DNA of 64,000 nt from Marilutibacter spongiae (GTDB taxonomy: Bacteria > Pseudomonadota > Gammaproteobacteria > Xanthomonadales > Xanthomonadaceae), in NCBI RefSeq assembly GCF_014145325.1, contig NZ_JACHTF010000015.1:39651-103650 (forward strand). Reading direction: 5' to 3'. This document shows, one piece after another, positions 1 through 9,406 of the stretch. The number at the start of each line of letters is the position of its first letter. Position 1 is the first letter of the stretch. The position numbers were made by a program, and so were the translations under genes. The notes beneath the pieces are model-generated. The model had not been told where the DNA came from and searched no databases. It saw only the letters and a program-made list of their open reading frames with translations.

Positions 1-1
1 C

Positions 2-811
2 CACGGGTTCAAGGCCAGCTTCTACCTGCAGTTGTCGCGGCCTTCGGTGCGCGAGCGCCTGGCGGACTGGCGCGCGGCGGCGCGGGGCGGCCATGAGCTG
101 GGCAACCACAGCCTGTTCCACCAGTGCTCGGGCAAGGGACCGGACCGCGACTGGGTCGCGCCGGAACACGATCTCGACGCCACCCCTGCCTCGCGCATGC
201 GCGACGAAGTGTTGCTCGCAAACGCGATGTTGCACGCAATCGATGGCGAGACCGAGCGCACCTACACTGTACCGTGCGGCGACGCCATGGCCGCGGACGG
301 CAACTACCTCGACCTGGTCGCGCCGGCATTCGTGGCGATCAAGTATGGCGACGGCGCGGTGACGCCCGACATGGACGCGCTCGACCCGTACGCGGTGACG
401 GTCGAGGCGCCCGTGGCGGCCAGCGCCGAGGATCTGATCGCACACGTCGAGGCGGCCGCACGCGCGGGGACGATGGTCAATCTCACTTTCCACGGCATCG
501 GTGGCGATTACCTGTCGGTGTCGCCGGAGGCGCACGAAGGCCTGCTGGCGTATCTCGACCGCCATCGCGACTTGTACTGGGTGGACAGCTTCATCCAGAT
601 CATGCGCTACGTGCGCGAACAGCAGGCGCGACCGGCGGCCGAGGCAGGGGGGGCGCCCGCCGCCGCGATCCCGGACAGGGTTCAGCGTCGGCGCGACGAA
701 GCGCCCGACAGCCGCTTGCGATTGCCCACCGCCTTGCGTCGCGCCGGTGCCAGCGCAGCGTTGCCCACGCCCAGCCAGAGCGCGGCGAGCTTGCCACAGG
801 CGTCCAGGTAG
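2..811 (+). CDS. Polysaccharide deacetylase (NodB-homology) family protein, 5'-truncated
   Basis: The open frame enters from the left edge, so the start codon and the N-terminal catalytic Asp motif (TFDD-type) are outside. What is visible is the second metal-binding motif of NodB-type carbohydrate esterases (GHELGNHSLFH, codons about 29-39 of the visible part) and a later LTFHGIGG segment, both typical of this fold. The family hydrolyses N- or O-acetyl groups from surface or chitin-like polysaccharides; substrate and localisation cannot be judged. After about position 620 the protein becomes Ala/Pro/Arg-rich, and its last 130 bp are antisense to the convergent gene at 682-1080. A run of seven G at 645-651 lies just before this tail, so the reading frame end may not be natural. 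Confidence 0.7.
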   Translation, partial: HGFKASFYLQLSRPSVRERLADWRAAARGGHELGNHSLFHQCSGKGPDRDWVAPEHDLDATPASRMRDEVLLANAMLHAIDGETERTYTVPCGDAMAADGNYLDLVAPAFVAIKYGDGAVTPDMDALDPYAVTVEAPVAASAEDLIAHVEAAARAGTMVNLTFHGIGGDYLSVSPEAHEGLLAYLDRHRDLYWVDSFIQIMRYVREQQARPAAEAGGAPAAAIPDRVQRRRDEAPDSRLRLPTALRRAGASAALPTPSQSAASLPQASR

Positions 812-1080
812 CCCGAGGGCGTCAGGGCCGCGGGCGTGGCGAAGGCGGCCATCGCACGGGTCGGCAACAGGGCCAGCTGCGTGGCGGCATCCCAGGCGCC
901 CTGCTGGCCGGCCACCTGTTTTTCCCGGACCATCCGCCGCAGCTCGGCCTGCTGGCGAGGCGAGCTGGCGCGGGTCGGATCGGCCATCGCCGCCAGCCGC
1001 ATCGCGATCACCGCGGCCGACGCGGCGCCGGTTTCGGCGACCAGTCGGGTCGAGCGGCGGGACTGTCGTTTCAGGCTCAT
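682..1080 (-). CDS. Small helical protein, weakly phasin-like
   Basis: A 132-residue basic, alanine-rich, all-helical protein. The start MSLKRQSRR is chosen because the upstream in-frame codons (to 1140) have no family-like content. The C-terminal part (a GYLDACGKLAALWLGVGNAAL stretch followed by an Arg/Lys-rich tail) recalls short phasin-like proteins that coat polyhydroxyalkanoate granules, but I cannot verify this. No signal peptide and no membrane segment. It converges on, and overlaps, the 3' end of the deacetylase gene by 130 bp, and lies downstream of the oxidoreductase gene on the same strand with a 69-bp gap. It could be simply a conserved hypothetical protein. Confidence 0.5.
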   Translation of the reverse strand: MSLKRQSRRSTRLVAETGAASAAVIAMRLAAMADPTRASSPRQQAELRRMVREKQVAGQQGAWDAATQLALLPTRAMAAFATPAALTPSGYLDACGKLAALWLGVGNAALAPARRKAVGNRKRLSGASSRRR

Positions 1081-1149
1081 GGCGTGCCACTCGAAGGGAG
1101 GTTCCACAGTGTGCGCGCGACGTGTGACCCCGCCGTGCACGCCCCGCCT

Positions 1150-2193
1150 TCAGTCGTAGTCGGGCACCACGGGCCGCCCCTCGCGCGCCGACCGGGCACC
1201 GGCCTCGAGCACCGCCATCACCTCCAGCGCCTGCATCGGCGGGACCGGGTTGGCCCCCCGGCCGCGGATCGCGTCGGCCAGCAGCCGGTAGTACGTGGCC
1301 TGGTCGCCACGTGGCGTGGGCAGCGCCTGCATCGGACCCTCGCCATCGCGCCAGAGCAGCGGATCGGGGTCCACGCCCCAGTCGTCGTCGCCCGGACGCA
1401 GGCCGGCGAGCAGCTGCGCCTCCTGGCGATCGGCTCCGCGCTTGACCAGGCTGCCCCGGGTGCCGTGGACGACGAAGCGCGCGCCCGGGCTGGCCGCCAG
1501 CATGCCGGCATGCAGGATCGCCCGGCGTTCGCCGAAGTGGAGGACCGCATGCGCCCAGTCGTCCGTCGTCGCGCCCGCACGCTGCGCCGCCAGTTCCGCG
1601 TGGATCCGGTCAGGACGGCCCCAGAGCTGCAGCACCTGGTCGACGAGATGGGGCCCCAGGTCCCACCACACTCCACTGGCGGCGCCGGCCTGTTCGCGCC
1701 AACGGTCGCGAACGTGGGGGCGGAAGCGTTCGATGCGCGATTCCACGTGCATGGCCTCGCCCACGCGCCCGGCGTCGATGGCCTCGCGGATCGCGAGGAA
1801 ATCGCTGTCCCAGCGCCGGTTCTGGAAGACCGAGAGCAGGCGTCCTGTCGAGGTGGCGAGCGCGGCCAGCGCGCGCGCCTCGGCCAGGGTCGGCGTCAGT
1901 GGCTTGTCGACCACCACGTGCTTGCCTGCTTCCAGTGCCGCGCGCGCAAGCGCCGCGTGGGTGGGATTGGGGGTGGCGATGACCACCAGTTCGACGTCGG
2001 GGTGTTGGGCCACCGCGATCGGATCGGCCAGGACGTCGACCCCGGGCAGGTCGGCGTGCACGCGCCCGGCATCGCGGGAGCCGACGACTTCCAGCGCCAG
2101 CCCCGCGGCGATGGCCAGGGGCGCATGGAAGCTGCGACCTGCGAAGCCGTAGCCGATCAGGGCAGTGCGGACGGGGGCGTCGTTTCGGGTCAT
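1150..2193 (-). CDS. Gfo/Idh/MocA family NAD(P)-dependent oxidoreductase
   Basis: 347 residues, the usual length of this family. The N-terminus has the Rossmann glycine motif (ALIGYGFAGRSFHAP), followed by the conserved VVIATPNPTHAALARAALEAGKHVVVDKPL block, whose Asp-Lys-Pro holds the catalytic Lys. The second half is the alpha/beta substrate-binding domain with the GVWWDLGPHLVDQVL signature. These enzymes oxidise or reduce sugars or related polyols with NAD(P). The sequence resembles the YdgJ-type branch, but the substrate is unknown. It stands alone on the minus strand, downstream of the bphO-bphP pair (stop at 2281), with an 87-bp gap. Confidence 0.85.
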   Translation of the reverse strand: MTRNDAPVRTALIGYGFAGRSFHAPLAIAAGLALEVVGSRDAGRVHADLPGVDVLADPIAVAQHPDVELVVIATPNPTHAALARAALEAGKHVVVDKPLTPTLAEARALAALATSTGRLLSVFQNRRWDSDFLAIREAIDAGRVGEAMHVESRIERFRPHVRDRWREQAGAASGVWWDLGPHLVDQVLQLWGRPDRIHAELAAQRAGATTDDWAHAVLHFGERRAILHAGMLAASPGARFVVHGTRGSLVKRGADRQEAQLLAGLRPGDDDWGVDPDPLLWRDGEGPMQALPTPRGDQATYYRLLADAIRGRGANPVPPMQALEVMAVLEAGARSAREGRPVVPDYD

Positions 2194-2280
2194 GGCCTCG
2201 GACCGGATGGGGGCCGGTCAGGGTAAACGACCCGCCATGCAGCAGACGTCGCCGGGTCACGCACCCGGCGACGTCGGCGA

Positions 2281-4071
2281 TCAACCGGCTTCAGTCGTCG
2301 GCTGCACCCCGTCCTGGGCGGCGGGCGTGCCGGCACGGCTTCCGGCCTTGTGCATCATGGCGCGAAGGTCGCTTTCCAGCCGGTCGATGCGCGCGGCCAG
2401 CTGCGCGGTGTCGTCGTCCTCCAGGTGGATCAGGCCCTCGAGCATCGTGGAGAGGTTCTCCAGTCGCGACTTCTGGTCGAGCATGCGCTGGCGCTGGTAG
2501 CGGCGATCGAGCTCGTCCATCTCGCGGGCATGGGCCAGCGCCCGGCGACGCTGCTCGCGCAGCACCCGATGCAGGCGGTCGGCGCCACGCTTGTCGCTGT
2601 CGGACCAGGGCGCACTGCGGCCCTGCACGGTCTCGCGCCAGATCGCGAAGCTCTTGCGCGGCGCGATGCGCTGGCCATCGTCGGTCAGCACCAACGCCTT
2701 CTTCGGCTCGCCGGCCCAGCGCACCTGCTCGACCTGCTCCACGCGGAACAGGAACAGCCAGTCGTCGGCGCTGCCCAGGTTGATCGCCAGCAGCCCGGCC
2801 AGGCCTTCGGCGTCGCCGCGGGCGGCCCGCCAGTCGTCCGCCGAGTCGGTCATCGCCACCTGTTGCGCGTCGTCCTGTCCGCGCAGCCAGTCCAGCAAGG
2901 CGCCGGCCTGCGCGGCATCGGGCGTGCGGCCCTTGGCATGCCACTGGCCACCGACCCACAGGGCCGCACCGTCGCAGTCGATCACGCGCTGCATCGCCTC
3001 GATCTCGTCGACCAGCGCGGCATCGAAGTCTCGCGCCTGGGCCAGGCGCTGGGCCAGCGCGTCGCGCAGGCGCTGGGCGTTCTCGTAGCGCGACATGGTC
3101 AGCTCCTGCTCGCGCGCGGACACCCACATCGACACGAAGCGCCCGAACAGGTCGGCCGAGGCGCGTACGTTCGCCGACAGCGGGCGTGGCGTCGGGTGGT
3201 GGCAGGCGATCAGTCCCCACAAGCGGCCGCCGCTGATGATCGAGATCGACATCGAGGCGACCACGCCCATGTTGGCCAGGTATTCCAGGTGCACGGGCGA
3301 CACGCTGCGCAGCACGTGCTGGCTCAGGTCCAGCGGCGCGCCGTCGTCCCGGGTCCCGGGCACCAGCGGCACGGGTTCGTAGCGGGCGTCGGGGATCACC
3401 CGGATGCGGTTGCGCAGGTACAGCACGCGCGCCTGCGGCGGGATGTCGGTCGCCGGGTAGCGCAGGCCCAGGTAGGGCTCCATGCCGGCCGCGCAGGTCT
3501 CGGCGATCACCTCGCCGGAATCGTCCTCGCGGAAGCGGTAGACCATCACCCGGTCGTAGCCCGTCAGCGAGCGCACCTGCTCGGCGGCGCGCTGGAAGAA
3601 GGCCTCGTCCTCGCCGCCCATGTCGGCCTGCGCGACCATGAACTGCGCCACCGCGGTCGGCGGCAACTCCTGGCGACGATAGGGCTGCGGCTCGAACTCG
3701 ACGTGGACCAGGCCGTCGGCGACGTGGGCGGTGACGTCGCATACCGTCATCTTGGTGCCGACGTTCGTGGTGCAGGCGCGCTGCGCCGCCGCGTTGGGCT
3801 CCGAGCCGGCGATGGCATCGTTGATGCGGTCGATCACGTCGTCCTCGACGAACTCGCGCAGGGACTGGCCCAGCAGCGAGGCCGCGGGCACGCCCAGCAG
3901 GGCGTCGATGTTCGCCGAGGCATGACGGACCCGCCAGTCGCCCGGCGAGCAGCTCACCAGGTAGCCGTGAGGCTGGATCGCCCCGGAGAGGTGGATCGGT
4001 TCGCGAAGGCATTCCTGGATGTCGGGATTGGACAGGTCCACTCCGTTCGACGTGTCTGCGATATCAGCCAT
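2281..4071 (-). CDS. bphP: Bacteriophytochrome, PAS-GAF-PHY photosensor without histidine kinase
   Basis: 596 residues. The biliverdin-attaching Cys is residue 21 in ECLREPIHLSGAIQPHG; a PAS-like domain follows (about 25-115), then a GAF domain (about 145-310) with PATDIP at 206-211, His261 in the SPVHLEYL block and His291 in ACHH, then a PHY domain with the tongue motif PRKSFAIW at 471-478. These residues indicate a red/far-red photoreceptor. After the PHY domain only a charged coiled coil (about 505-572) and a short tail remain: no HisKA, HATPase, GGDEF or PAS9 output domain. The start overlaps the heme oxygenase stop by 8 bp, so the two are translationally coupled. The signalling partner is unknown. 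Confidence 0.92.
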   Translation of the reverse strand: MADIADTSNGVDLSNPDIQECLREPIHLSGAIQPHGYLVSCSPGDWRVRHASANIDALLGVPAASLLGQSLREFVEDDVIDRINDAIAGSEPNAAAQRACTTNVGTKMTVCDVTAHVADGLVHVEFEPQPYRRQELPPTAVAQFMVAQADMGGEDEAFFQRAAEQVRSLTGYDRVMVYRFREDDSGEVIAETCAAGMEPYLGLRYPATDIPPQARVLYLRNRIRVIPDARYEPVPLVPGTRDDGAPLDLSQHVLRSVSPVHLEYLANMGVVASMSISIISGGRLWGLIACHHPTPRPLSANVRASADLFGRFVSMWVSAREQELTMSRYENAQRLRDALAQRLAQARDFDAALVDEIEAMQRVIDCDGAALWVGGQWHAKGRTPDAAQAGALLDWLRGQDDAQQVAMTDSADDWRAARGDAEGLAGLLAINLGSADDWLFLFRVEQVEQVRWAGEPKKALVLTDDGQRIAPRKSFAIWRETVQGRSAPWSDSDKRGADRLHRVLREQRRRALAHAREMDELDRRYQRQRMLDQKSRLENLSTMLEGLIHLEDDDTAQLAARIDRLESDLRAMMHKAGSRAGTPAAQDGVQPTTEAG

Positions 4072-4627
4072 GGACGTTCTCCTGTCGTGCGGTCTTGAAG
4101 GCGGACTCCGCCGCGGAGAAGGCGTCGAGCGCCGCATCCCGCAAGGTATCCAGCTCATTGGGGGTGAAGCGCTCGCTTGCCAGCCTGACCAGGAAGCGCG
4201 GCCAGACGGGGTCGCCGGCATGGCCGGCGAGGAAGCGCGCGCCATGCTCGGCCGAGTAGCCCAGCTGTTGCGCCTGCCGCAGCAGGTAGCGAGCGCCGAC
4301 CGAGGCGCCGGACACCACGTACTCCCAACCCAGGCGCGCGACCCGGTCGGGTTCGGGCGAGGTCGGTGCGGCGGGTCGGATGGGTTCGAAGGACAGGGCC
4401 GCGAGGTCCTGCTCCAGGCGGTCCCGCGCCACGCCGAGCATGACACCGTGGCCGGCCAGGCGGGCCTCGCTCACCTGGATGAAACGGTGCATGCCGCGCA
4501 GGTAGATGCCATAGCCTTCGCTGGATGCGAGGCCACCTCCAACCAGCGCGTCGACGCGCGAATGCGCCTCCGACGTGGTGCGTCGGAGCAACTCGTGGGC
4601 CGAGGACAGGGGCGGGCGTTCGGTCAT
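4064..4627 (-). CDS. bphO: Heme oxygenase for biliverdin chromophore synthesis
   Basis: 187 residues, the size of bacterial phytochrome-linked heme oxygenases. It would open heme to biliverdin IXa, CO and iron, supplying the chromophore of the phytochrome encoded immediately downstream. The proximal heme ligand is likely His21 in TTSEAHSRVDAL. Later segments (YGIYLRGMHRF; GWEYVVSGASVGARYL) match the distal helix region of BphO proteins, where a glycine-rich kink lies over the heme. Overlap of 8 bp with bphP supports a two-gene operon. The start is the first ATG after a gap to the divergent plus-strand gene. Confidence 0.88.
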   Translation of the reverse strand: MTERPPLSSAHELLRRTTSEAHSRVDALVGGGLASSEGYGIYLRGMHRFIQVSEARLAGHGVMLGVARDRLEQDLAALSFEPIRPAAPTSPEPDRVARLGWEYVVSGASVGARYLLRQAQQLGYSAEHGARFLAGHAGDPVWPRFLVRLASERFTPNELDTLRDAALDAFSAAESAFKTARQENVHG

Positions 4628-4710
4628 GCAGGAAACTCTACGGTGTAGTGGCGTTCACTCGTCCGAACGACGATTCAGCTATCCCAACCCGGGTTCAGTT
4701 TGGCAGGTGA

Positions 4711-5196
<486 letters not shown>

Positions 5197-5317
5197 TCGC
5201 CGCGACCACGGCGATGGCGGATGCCGCGCCGCGGGCTCCCCACGGCGGTGACAGACGGCGGCATCGCCACTACTCTGTGCCCGGATCTTCCTCGAAACCC
5301 CCACCCAACAGCGGGAT

Positions 5318-5749
5318 ATGCCCATGCCACTGTCGGAGTTCAGCAGGTTCCTCAGCAAACATCCCGGTGCCGGCGTCATCGACGCGGTCGTCGACACCAC
5401 TCGCGAGAATGGCGTCGTGGTCCCGGTGCTGGGCATCGGGCTTTACCGCGCCGGCAACGGGGCGTCGCTCGCGGAGGCCGCCCGGATGGCCTACGACAAC
5501 GAGGACGACGGTTTCTTCTACGACGAACTCGACCTGGTCGACGACTGCGACGACATGCTGGTGGCGACGTTCTACCCGCGCTGGCCGCACGACCGCGAGG
5601 CCGGCGACCAGGCGCTGATGCATGCGCTGTGCGAGCTCGTGCCCAAGCCGGCCGAGGGCGCGCCGCGCAAGACCTACCTGTTCCACCACGTCGACAGCCA
5701 GCCCTACTTCAACCTGTTGACCGGCAAGCCCTTCGCCTCCCACGGCTGA
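5318..5749 (+). CDS. Conserved hypothetical acidic protein
   Basis: 143 residues (an alternative ATG is two codons later at 5324). The protein is soluble, acidic, with the cluster YDNEDDGFFYDELDLVDDCDD near residues 59-79 and no signal peptide. I do not recognise a family. Codon use is like its neighbours and the frame is closed by its own stop before the SDR gene. It lies 121 bp after the DUF6122 gene and 87 bp before the SDR gene, without convincing co-transcription evidence. Confidence 0.6.
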   Translation: MPMPLSEFSRFLSKHPGAGVIDAVVDTTRENGVVVPVLGIGLYRAGNGASLAEAARMAYDNEDDGFFYDELDLVDDCDDMLVATFYPRWPHDREAGDQALMHALCELVPKPAEGAPRKTYLFHHVDSQPYFNLLTGKPFASHG

Positions 5750-5836
5750 GCCGGGGGCGGGCCCGGGGTGGAAGCGGGGGCGCTTCGTCCCCATCCTGAC
5801 AGGACCCCCGCCCGGAATCCCACGAGGTACTCCCCC

Positions 5837-6508
5837 ATGTCCGTCGTCCTCATCACCGGCGCCAATCGTGGCATCGGCCTCGCCCTCGTCCAACGCTACC
5901 TGGCCCGTGGCGACGAGGTGATCGCCGCCTGCCGGCAGTCCAGCGACGCACTCGAAGCGACCACCGCGCGCATCGAACGCGGCATCGACATCGGCAGCGA
6001 CGCCGCGCTTGCCGCACTGGCCGCGCGCCTCGAAGACGTCCGCGTCGACGTGCTGCTCTGCAATGCCGGGGTGCTCGAGCGCGAGGCCTTCGGCGACATC
6101 GATGCCGATGCGTTCGAGGGCATGCGCCGCCAGTTCGAGGTCAACGCGCTGGGCCCGTTGCGCACGGTGCAGGCGCTGCGCGGCTTGCTGGGCGAGGGTA
6201 GCCGGGTGGGGATCATCACCAGCCGCATGGGCTCGATGGCCGACAACGGCTCCGGCGGCTACTACGGCTACCGCGCCTCCAAGGCCGCGGTCAACGCGAT
6301 CGGCAGGTCGCTTGCCATGGACCTCAAGCCCCGGGGGATCGGCGTATTCCTCCTGCATCCGGGCTTCGTCTCCACCGACATGGTCGGCAACGCCGGCGAG
6401 ATCAGCCCCGCGGAGTCGGCCGCGCAGCTGGTCGACCGGCTGGACGGGCTGACGCTGGAGCAGACCGGCACCTTCTGGCACGCGAACGGCCAGTCCCTGC
6501 CCTGGTAG
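5837..6508 (+). CDS. Short-chain dehydrogenase/reductase (CsgA/C-factor-like)
   Basis: 223 residues starting MSVVLITGANRGIG, which is the NAD(P)-binding TGxxxGIG motif at residues 7-14. It has the NAG segment (LLCNAGVL), the catalytic Ser within IITSRMGSM, and the catalytic YxxxK (YGYRASK). It is shorter than classical SDRs (about 250), as seen for the C-factor-like branch. Substrate is unknown and no cofactor-specificity residue can be assigned with confidence. Upstream in-frame codons from 5768 are not family-like, so the ATG at 5837 is used. Confidence 0.85.
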   Translation: MSVVLITGANRGIGLALVQRYLARGDEVIAACRQSSDALEATTARIERGIDIGSDAALAALAARLEDVRVDVLLCNAGVLEREAFGDIDADAFEGMRRQFEVNALGPLRTVQALRGLLGEGSRVGIITSRMGSMADNGSGGYYGYRASKAAVNAIGRSLAMDLKPRGIGVFLLHPGFVSTDMVGNAGEISPAESAAQLVDRLDGLTLEQTGTFWHANGQSLPW

Positions 6509-6611
6509 CACGCTGCAAGGCGTTCACGTGGCCTTGATCGCGCTGTCACGCAGCCTGCCGCAGAGTCGGCGGGGCGATGAAGCCCCGCCTCGACTGTCAA
6601 GGGAGACTTCC

Positions 6612-7205
6612 ATGAACGCTCGCTTCCGTTCCGCCGTCCTGCCCTGCCTGTTGTCCGCCGCCGTGCTGCTGGGCGCTTCCGCCTGCAACAGCATGCCGCC
6701 CACGCCCGAAAAGCAGGACGTGGCGTCGATGGAAATGTCGGTACAGGGCCGGGTCACCGGCATCGACTCCAACGCCCGCCTGATCACGGTGACCGACGAC
6801 ACGGGGCGTTCGATCGAGATCGAGGCCGGGCCGGACGTGCGCAATTTCAACCAGATCCGCCAGGGCGACACCGTCAGCGTGCGCTACATGACCGCACTCG
6901 CCGTCGGCATCCAGCCGGCAGGCGACGCCAAGCCGGGCGTCTACGAGTCGACCGACGACCACTATGCGAAGACCGGCGAGCGTCCCGCGCGCGGCCAGAC
7001 CAAGGTCACCACCATCGTCGCCCCGATCACCGCCGTCGACGTGGCCAACCACACCCTCACGGTGATGGGCCCGCAGGGCAACGAATGGACCTTCTACGTC
7101 GAGAAGCCCGAGAACCGCGCGCGCCTGGCCACGTTGAAGGACGGCGACATGCTGCAGGTGTCCTACATCACCGCGCTGGCGGCGAGCGTCGACCGCCTGC
7201 CCTGA
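6612..7205 (+). CDS. Predicted lipoprotein with duplicated OB-like repeats
   Basis: 197 residues. The N-terminus is a signal peptide ending in a lipobox (LLGASAC, Cys23), so the mature protein should be membrane-anchored in the periplasm. The body holds two similar halves: VQGRVTGIDSNARLITVTDDTGRSIE ... VRYMTALAV and ITAVDVANHTLTVMGPQGNEWTF ... VSYITALAA, each ending in a V-Y-TALA-V element, suggesting an internal duplication of a small beta domain. No enzymatic motif is seen. It has a GGGAGA-type ribosome site before the ATG at 6612. Confidence 0.7.
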   Translation: MNARFRSAVLPCLLSAAVLLGASACNSMPPTPEKQDVASMEMSVQGRVTGIDSNARLITVTDDTGRSIEIEAGPDVRNFNQIRQGDTVSVRYMTALAVGIQPAGDAKPGVYESTDDHYAKTGERPARGQTKVTTIVAPITAVDVANHTLTVMGPQGNEWTFYVEKPENRARLATLKDGDMLQVSYITALAASVDRLP

Positions 7206-7302
7206 GGCATCGCTCCATCCCGGGGGCCGTGATGGGTCCCGGGGATTCGTGCCTCCGGCGCCACGGCGTGCCTCGCGCTGCCGGCGCCGGTGGGCCCGCG
7301 CC

Positions 7303-7686
7303 TCAGCGCGGCGCGGCGCCGACGCGTTCGCGCACGGCGTCGCTGTCGCGCACCGGGCGCACCTCGATGCGTCCGAAGCGCGACCAGGGGAACTGCTTGG
7401 CGACCTCGATCGCCTCGTCCATGTCCGCCGCTTCGATCAGGTTGAAGCCGGCGAACACCTCCTTGGCCTCGGAGAAGGGGCCGTCGGTGATCGACATCGT
7501 GCCCTCGCGCTGGCGCAGCGTGCGCGCGGTCGCGGCACCTTCCAGCTGCTGGTAGTCGAGCAGGGTGCCTTCGGCGCGCAGCGCGTCGGCCTTGTCGAAG
7601 CAGCCCCGCATCAGACGGTCGTACTCGCCCTCGGGCAGGGCCTCGATGAGGCTGGCGTCGGTGTGGATCATGACCAGGAACTTCAT
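7303..7686 (-). CDS. YciI family protein (DGPF domain)
   Basis: 127 residues beginning MKFLVMIHTD, with the ITDGPFSEAKEVFAGFNLIEAADMDEAIEVAKQFP signature of the DGPF/YCII fold, an alpha/beta barrel dimer related to muconolactone isomerase. In xanthomonads such proteins are often found near ECF sigma factors, but none adjoins here. The catalytic role of these small proteins is mostly unproven. It is convergent with the lipoprotein gene. Confidence 0.8.
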   Translation of the reverse strand: MKFLVMIHTDASLIEALPEGEYDRLMRGCFDKADALRAEGTLLDYQQLEGAATARTLRQREGTMSITDGPFSEAKEVFAGFNLIEAADMDEAIEVAKQFPWSRFGRIEVRPVRDSDAVRERVGAAPR

Positions 7687-7955
7687 TGCATCCTCGCAGG
7701 TGTCGGCGTGACCGGTGGGGACGGCGCGCGCGGCCGTTCCGGCGATGGTAACGGGCTTGCCTGCCGTCGTCGTGTCGAAACGGGCGCGACCCGAGCGTCG
7801 TACCGGGAGGGAGCCACGCGCCGAACCGGCACCTTACACCCGCCACTGTCCCGGAGGCGGGAAAAAGCATCCGGTTCGCATGGGCTTATCGGCCGCGGGC
7901 GCCGGCGTTAGGGTGCAATGCCGGGCCGGCGAGGATCGACGGACAGGAGGGCGGG

Positions 7956-8396
7956 ATGCAGCAACGCATGAACTGGCACCGGGCCTCGCCCGACGCGATC
8001 GAGGCGATGATGGCGCTGGAGATCGCGGTGGCCCGGCTGGGCCTGGACGCCGCCCTGCTGTGCCTGCTGAAACTGCGGGTGTCGCAGGTCAACGGCTGCG
8101 CGTACTGCGTGGAGCAGTTCGGCCGCGACGCGCGTGCGCGGGGCGAGTCCGAGCGACGCCTGCGGGCGCTGGTGACCTGGCGCGGGAGCGACCTGTACAG
8201 TGCGCGGGAGCGCGCCGCGCTGGCCTGGGCCGAGTCGCTGACCCGACTGGCCGACACGGGCGCGCCGGACGAGGACTATCTCGGGCTGGCCGCGCATTTC
8301 GACGAGAAGGAGCGCGTCGACCTGACCCTCGCCATCGCCTCCATCAACGCCTGGAACCGCTTCGGCGTCGGGTTCCGGGTGGCGCTCCCGGACTGA
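7956..8396 (+). CDS. Carboxymuconolactone decarboxylase / AhpD-like protein
   Basis: 146 residues. It contains [16 protein letters not shown], the CxxC plus downstream acidic residue of the AhpD-like alkylhydroperoxidase family, on an all-helical scaffold (final [16 protein letters not shown] is also characteristic). The CxxC suggests a peroxidase or thiol-reductase role in oxidative stress. It stands 38 bp ahead of the ABC transporter genes and may be co-transcribed. The start is uncertain by four codons (a second ATG lies at 7968). Confidence 0.8.
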   Translation: MQQRMNWHRASPDAIEAMMALEIAVARLGLDAALLCLLKLRVSQVNGCAYCVEQFGRDARARGESERRLRALVTWRGSDLYSARERAALAWAESLTRLADTGAPDEDYLGLAAHFDEKERVDLTLAIASINAWNRFGVGFRVALPD

Positions 8397-8434
8397 TGCC
8401 CGGCCCGACCCCGACCCCACTTCCCAGGATTCGC

Positions 8435-9406
8435 ATGGCTTCCCCGATCATCGCCGTCAACGGCCTCACCAAGACCTATGGCTCCGGCTTCCAGGCGCTC
8501 AAGGGCGTCGACCTGGAGATCCGCAAGGGCGAGATCTTCGCCCTGCTCGGCCCCAACGGGGCGGGCAAGACCACCCTGATCAGCATCATCTGCGGCATCG
8601 TCAATCCCAGCGGCGGCACGGTCCTGGCCGATGGCCACGACGTGGTGCGCGACTACCGCGCCGCGCGCGCGAAGATCGGCCTGGTCCCGCAGGAGCTGTC
8701 GACCGACGCGTTCGAGACGGTCTGGGCCACCGTACGCTTCAGTCGCGGCCTGTTCGGCAAGGGGCCCGATCCCGCGCACCTGGAGAAGGTGCTGCGGGCG
8801 CTGTCGCTGTGGGACAAGAAGGACAGCAAGATCATGGCCCTGTCGGGCGGCATGAAACGGCGCGTGCTGATCGCCAAGGCGCTCGCGCACGAGCCGGAAA
8901 TCCTGTTCCTGGACGAACCGACCGCCGGTGTCGACGTCGAGCTGCGCCACGACATGTGGCAGTTGGTGCGGCGGCTGCGCGAGGACGGCGTGACCATCAT
9001 CCTGACCACCCACTACATCGAGGAGGCCGAGGAAATGGCCGACCGCATCGGCGTCATCAACAAGGGCGAGCTGGTGCTCGTGGAGGACAAGGCGACGCTG
9101 ATGCGCAAGCTGGGCAAGAAGCAGCTGACCCTGAGCCTGCAGGAACCGCTCGCCGCGATCCCGGCGGAACTGGCGTCGCTGCCGCTCGAGCTCTCGGGCG
9201 ACGGCGCCTCGCTGGTCTACACCTTCGACGTGCAGTCCGAGGAAACCGGCATCGCGGCCCTGCTGCGCACGCTCAATGCCCATGGCATCGACTTCCGCGA
9301 CCTGCATTCGAGCGAAAGCTCGCTCGAGGAGATCTTCGTCAGCCTGGTGCGCAATGGCGTGGCCGGCGCAGCGGCGGCGGCCACGGCAGGGGAGGCGCAG
9401 GCATGA
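8435..9406 (+). CDS. ABC-2 type exporter ATP-binding protein (YadG-like)
   Basis: 323 residues. Walker [10 protein letters not shown] near residue 43, signature LSGGMKRR, Walker [13 protein letters not shown] and a switch His in [11 protein letters not shown] are all intact. The segments LVPQELS and ETVWATV and the C-terminal extension after residue 225 fit the YadG branch better than drug-resistance CcmA types. It provides energy for the permease whose ATG overlaps its stop (ATGA at 9403-9406). Substrate is unknown. The final 15 residues are an Ala-rich tail. Confidence 0.9.
   Translation: MASPIIAVNGLTKTYGSGFQALKGVDLEIRKGEIFALLGPNGAGKTTLISIICGIVNPSGGTVLADGHDVVRDYRAARAKIGLVPQELSTDAFETVWATVRFSRGLFGKGPDPAHLEKVLRALSLWDKKDSKIMALSGGMKRRVLIAKALAHEPEILFLDEPTAGVDVELRHDMWQLVRRLREDGVTIILTTHYIEEAEEMADRIGVINKGELVLVEDKATLMRKLGKKQLTLSLQEPLAAIPAELASLPLELSGDGASLVYTFDVQSEETGIAALLRTLNAHGIDFRDLHSSESSLEEIFVSLVRNGVAGAAAAATAGEAQA

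Noticed and set aside
2350..4098. Long antisense reading frame opposite the bacteriophytochrome gene
   Set aside because: High-G+C shadow frame: no family motifs, while the opposite strand encodes a complete, motif-rich phytochrome. The same applies to long antisense frames opposite atpA, ybbP, slipin and the efflux genes.
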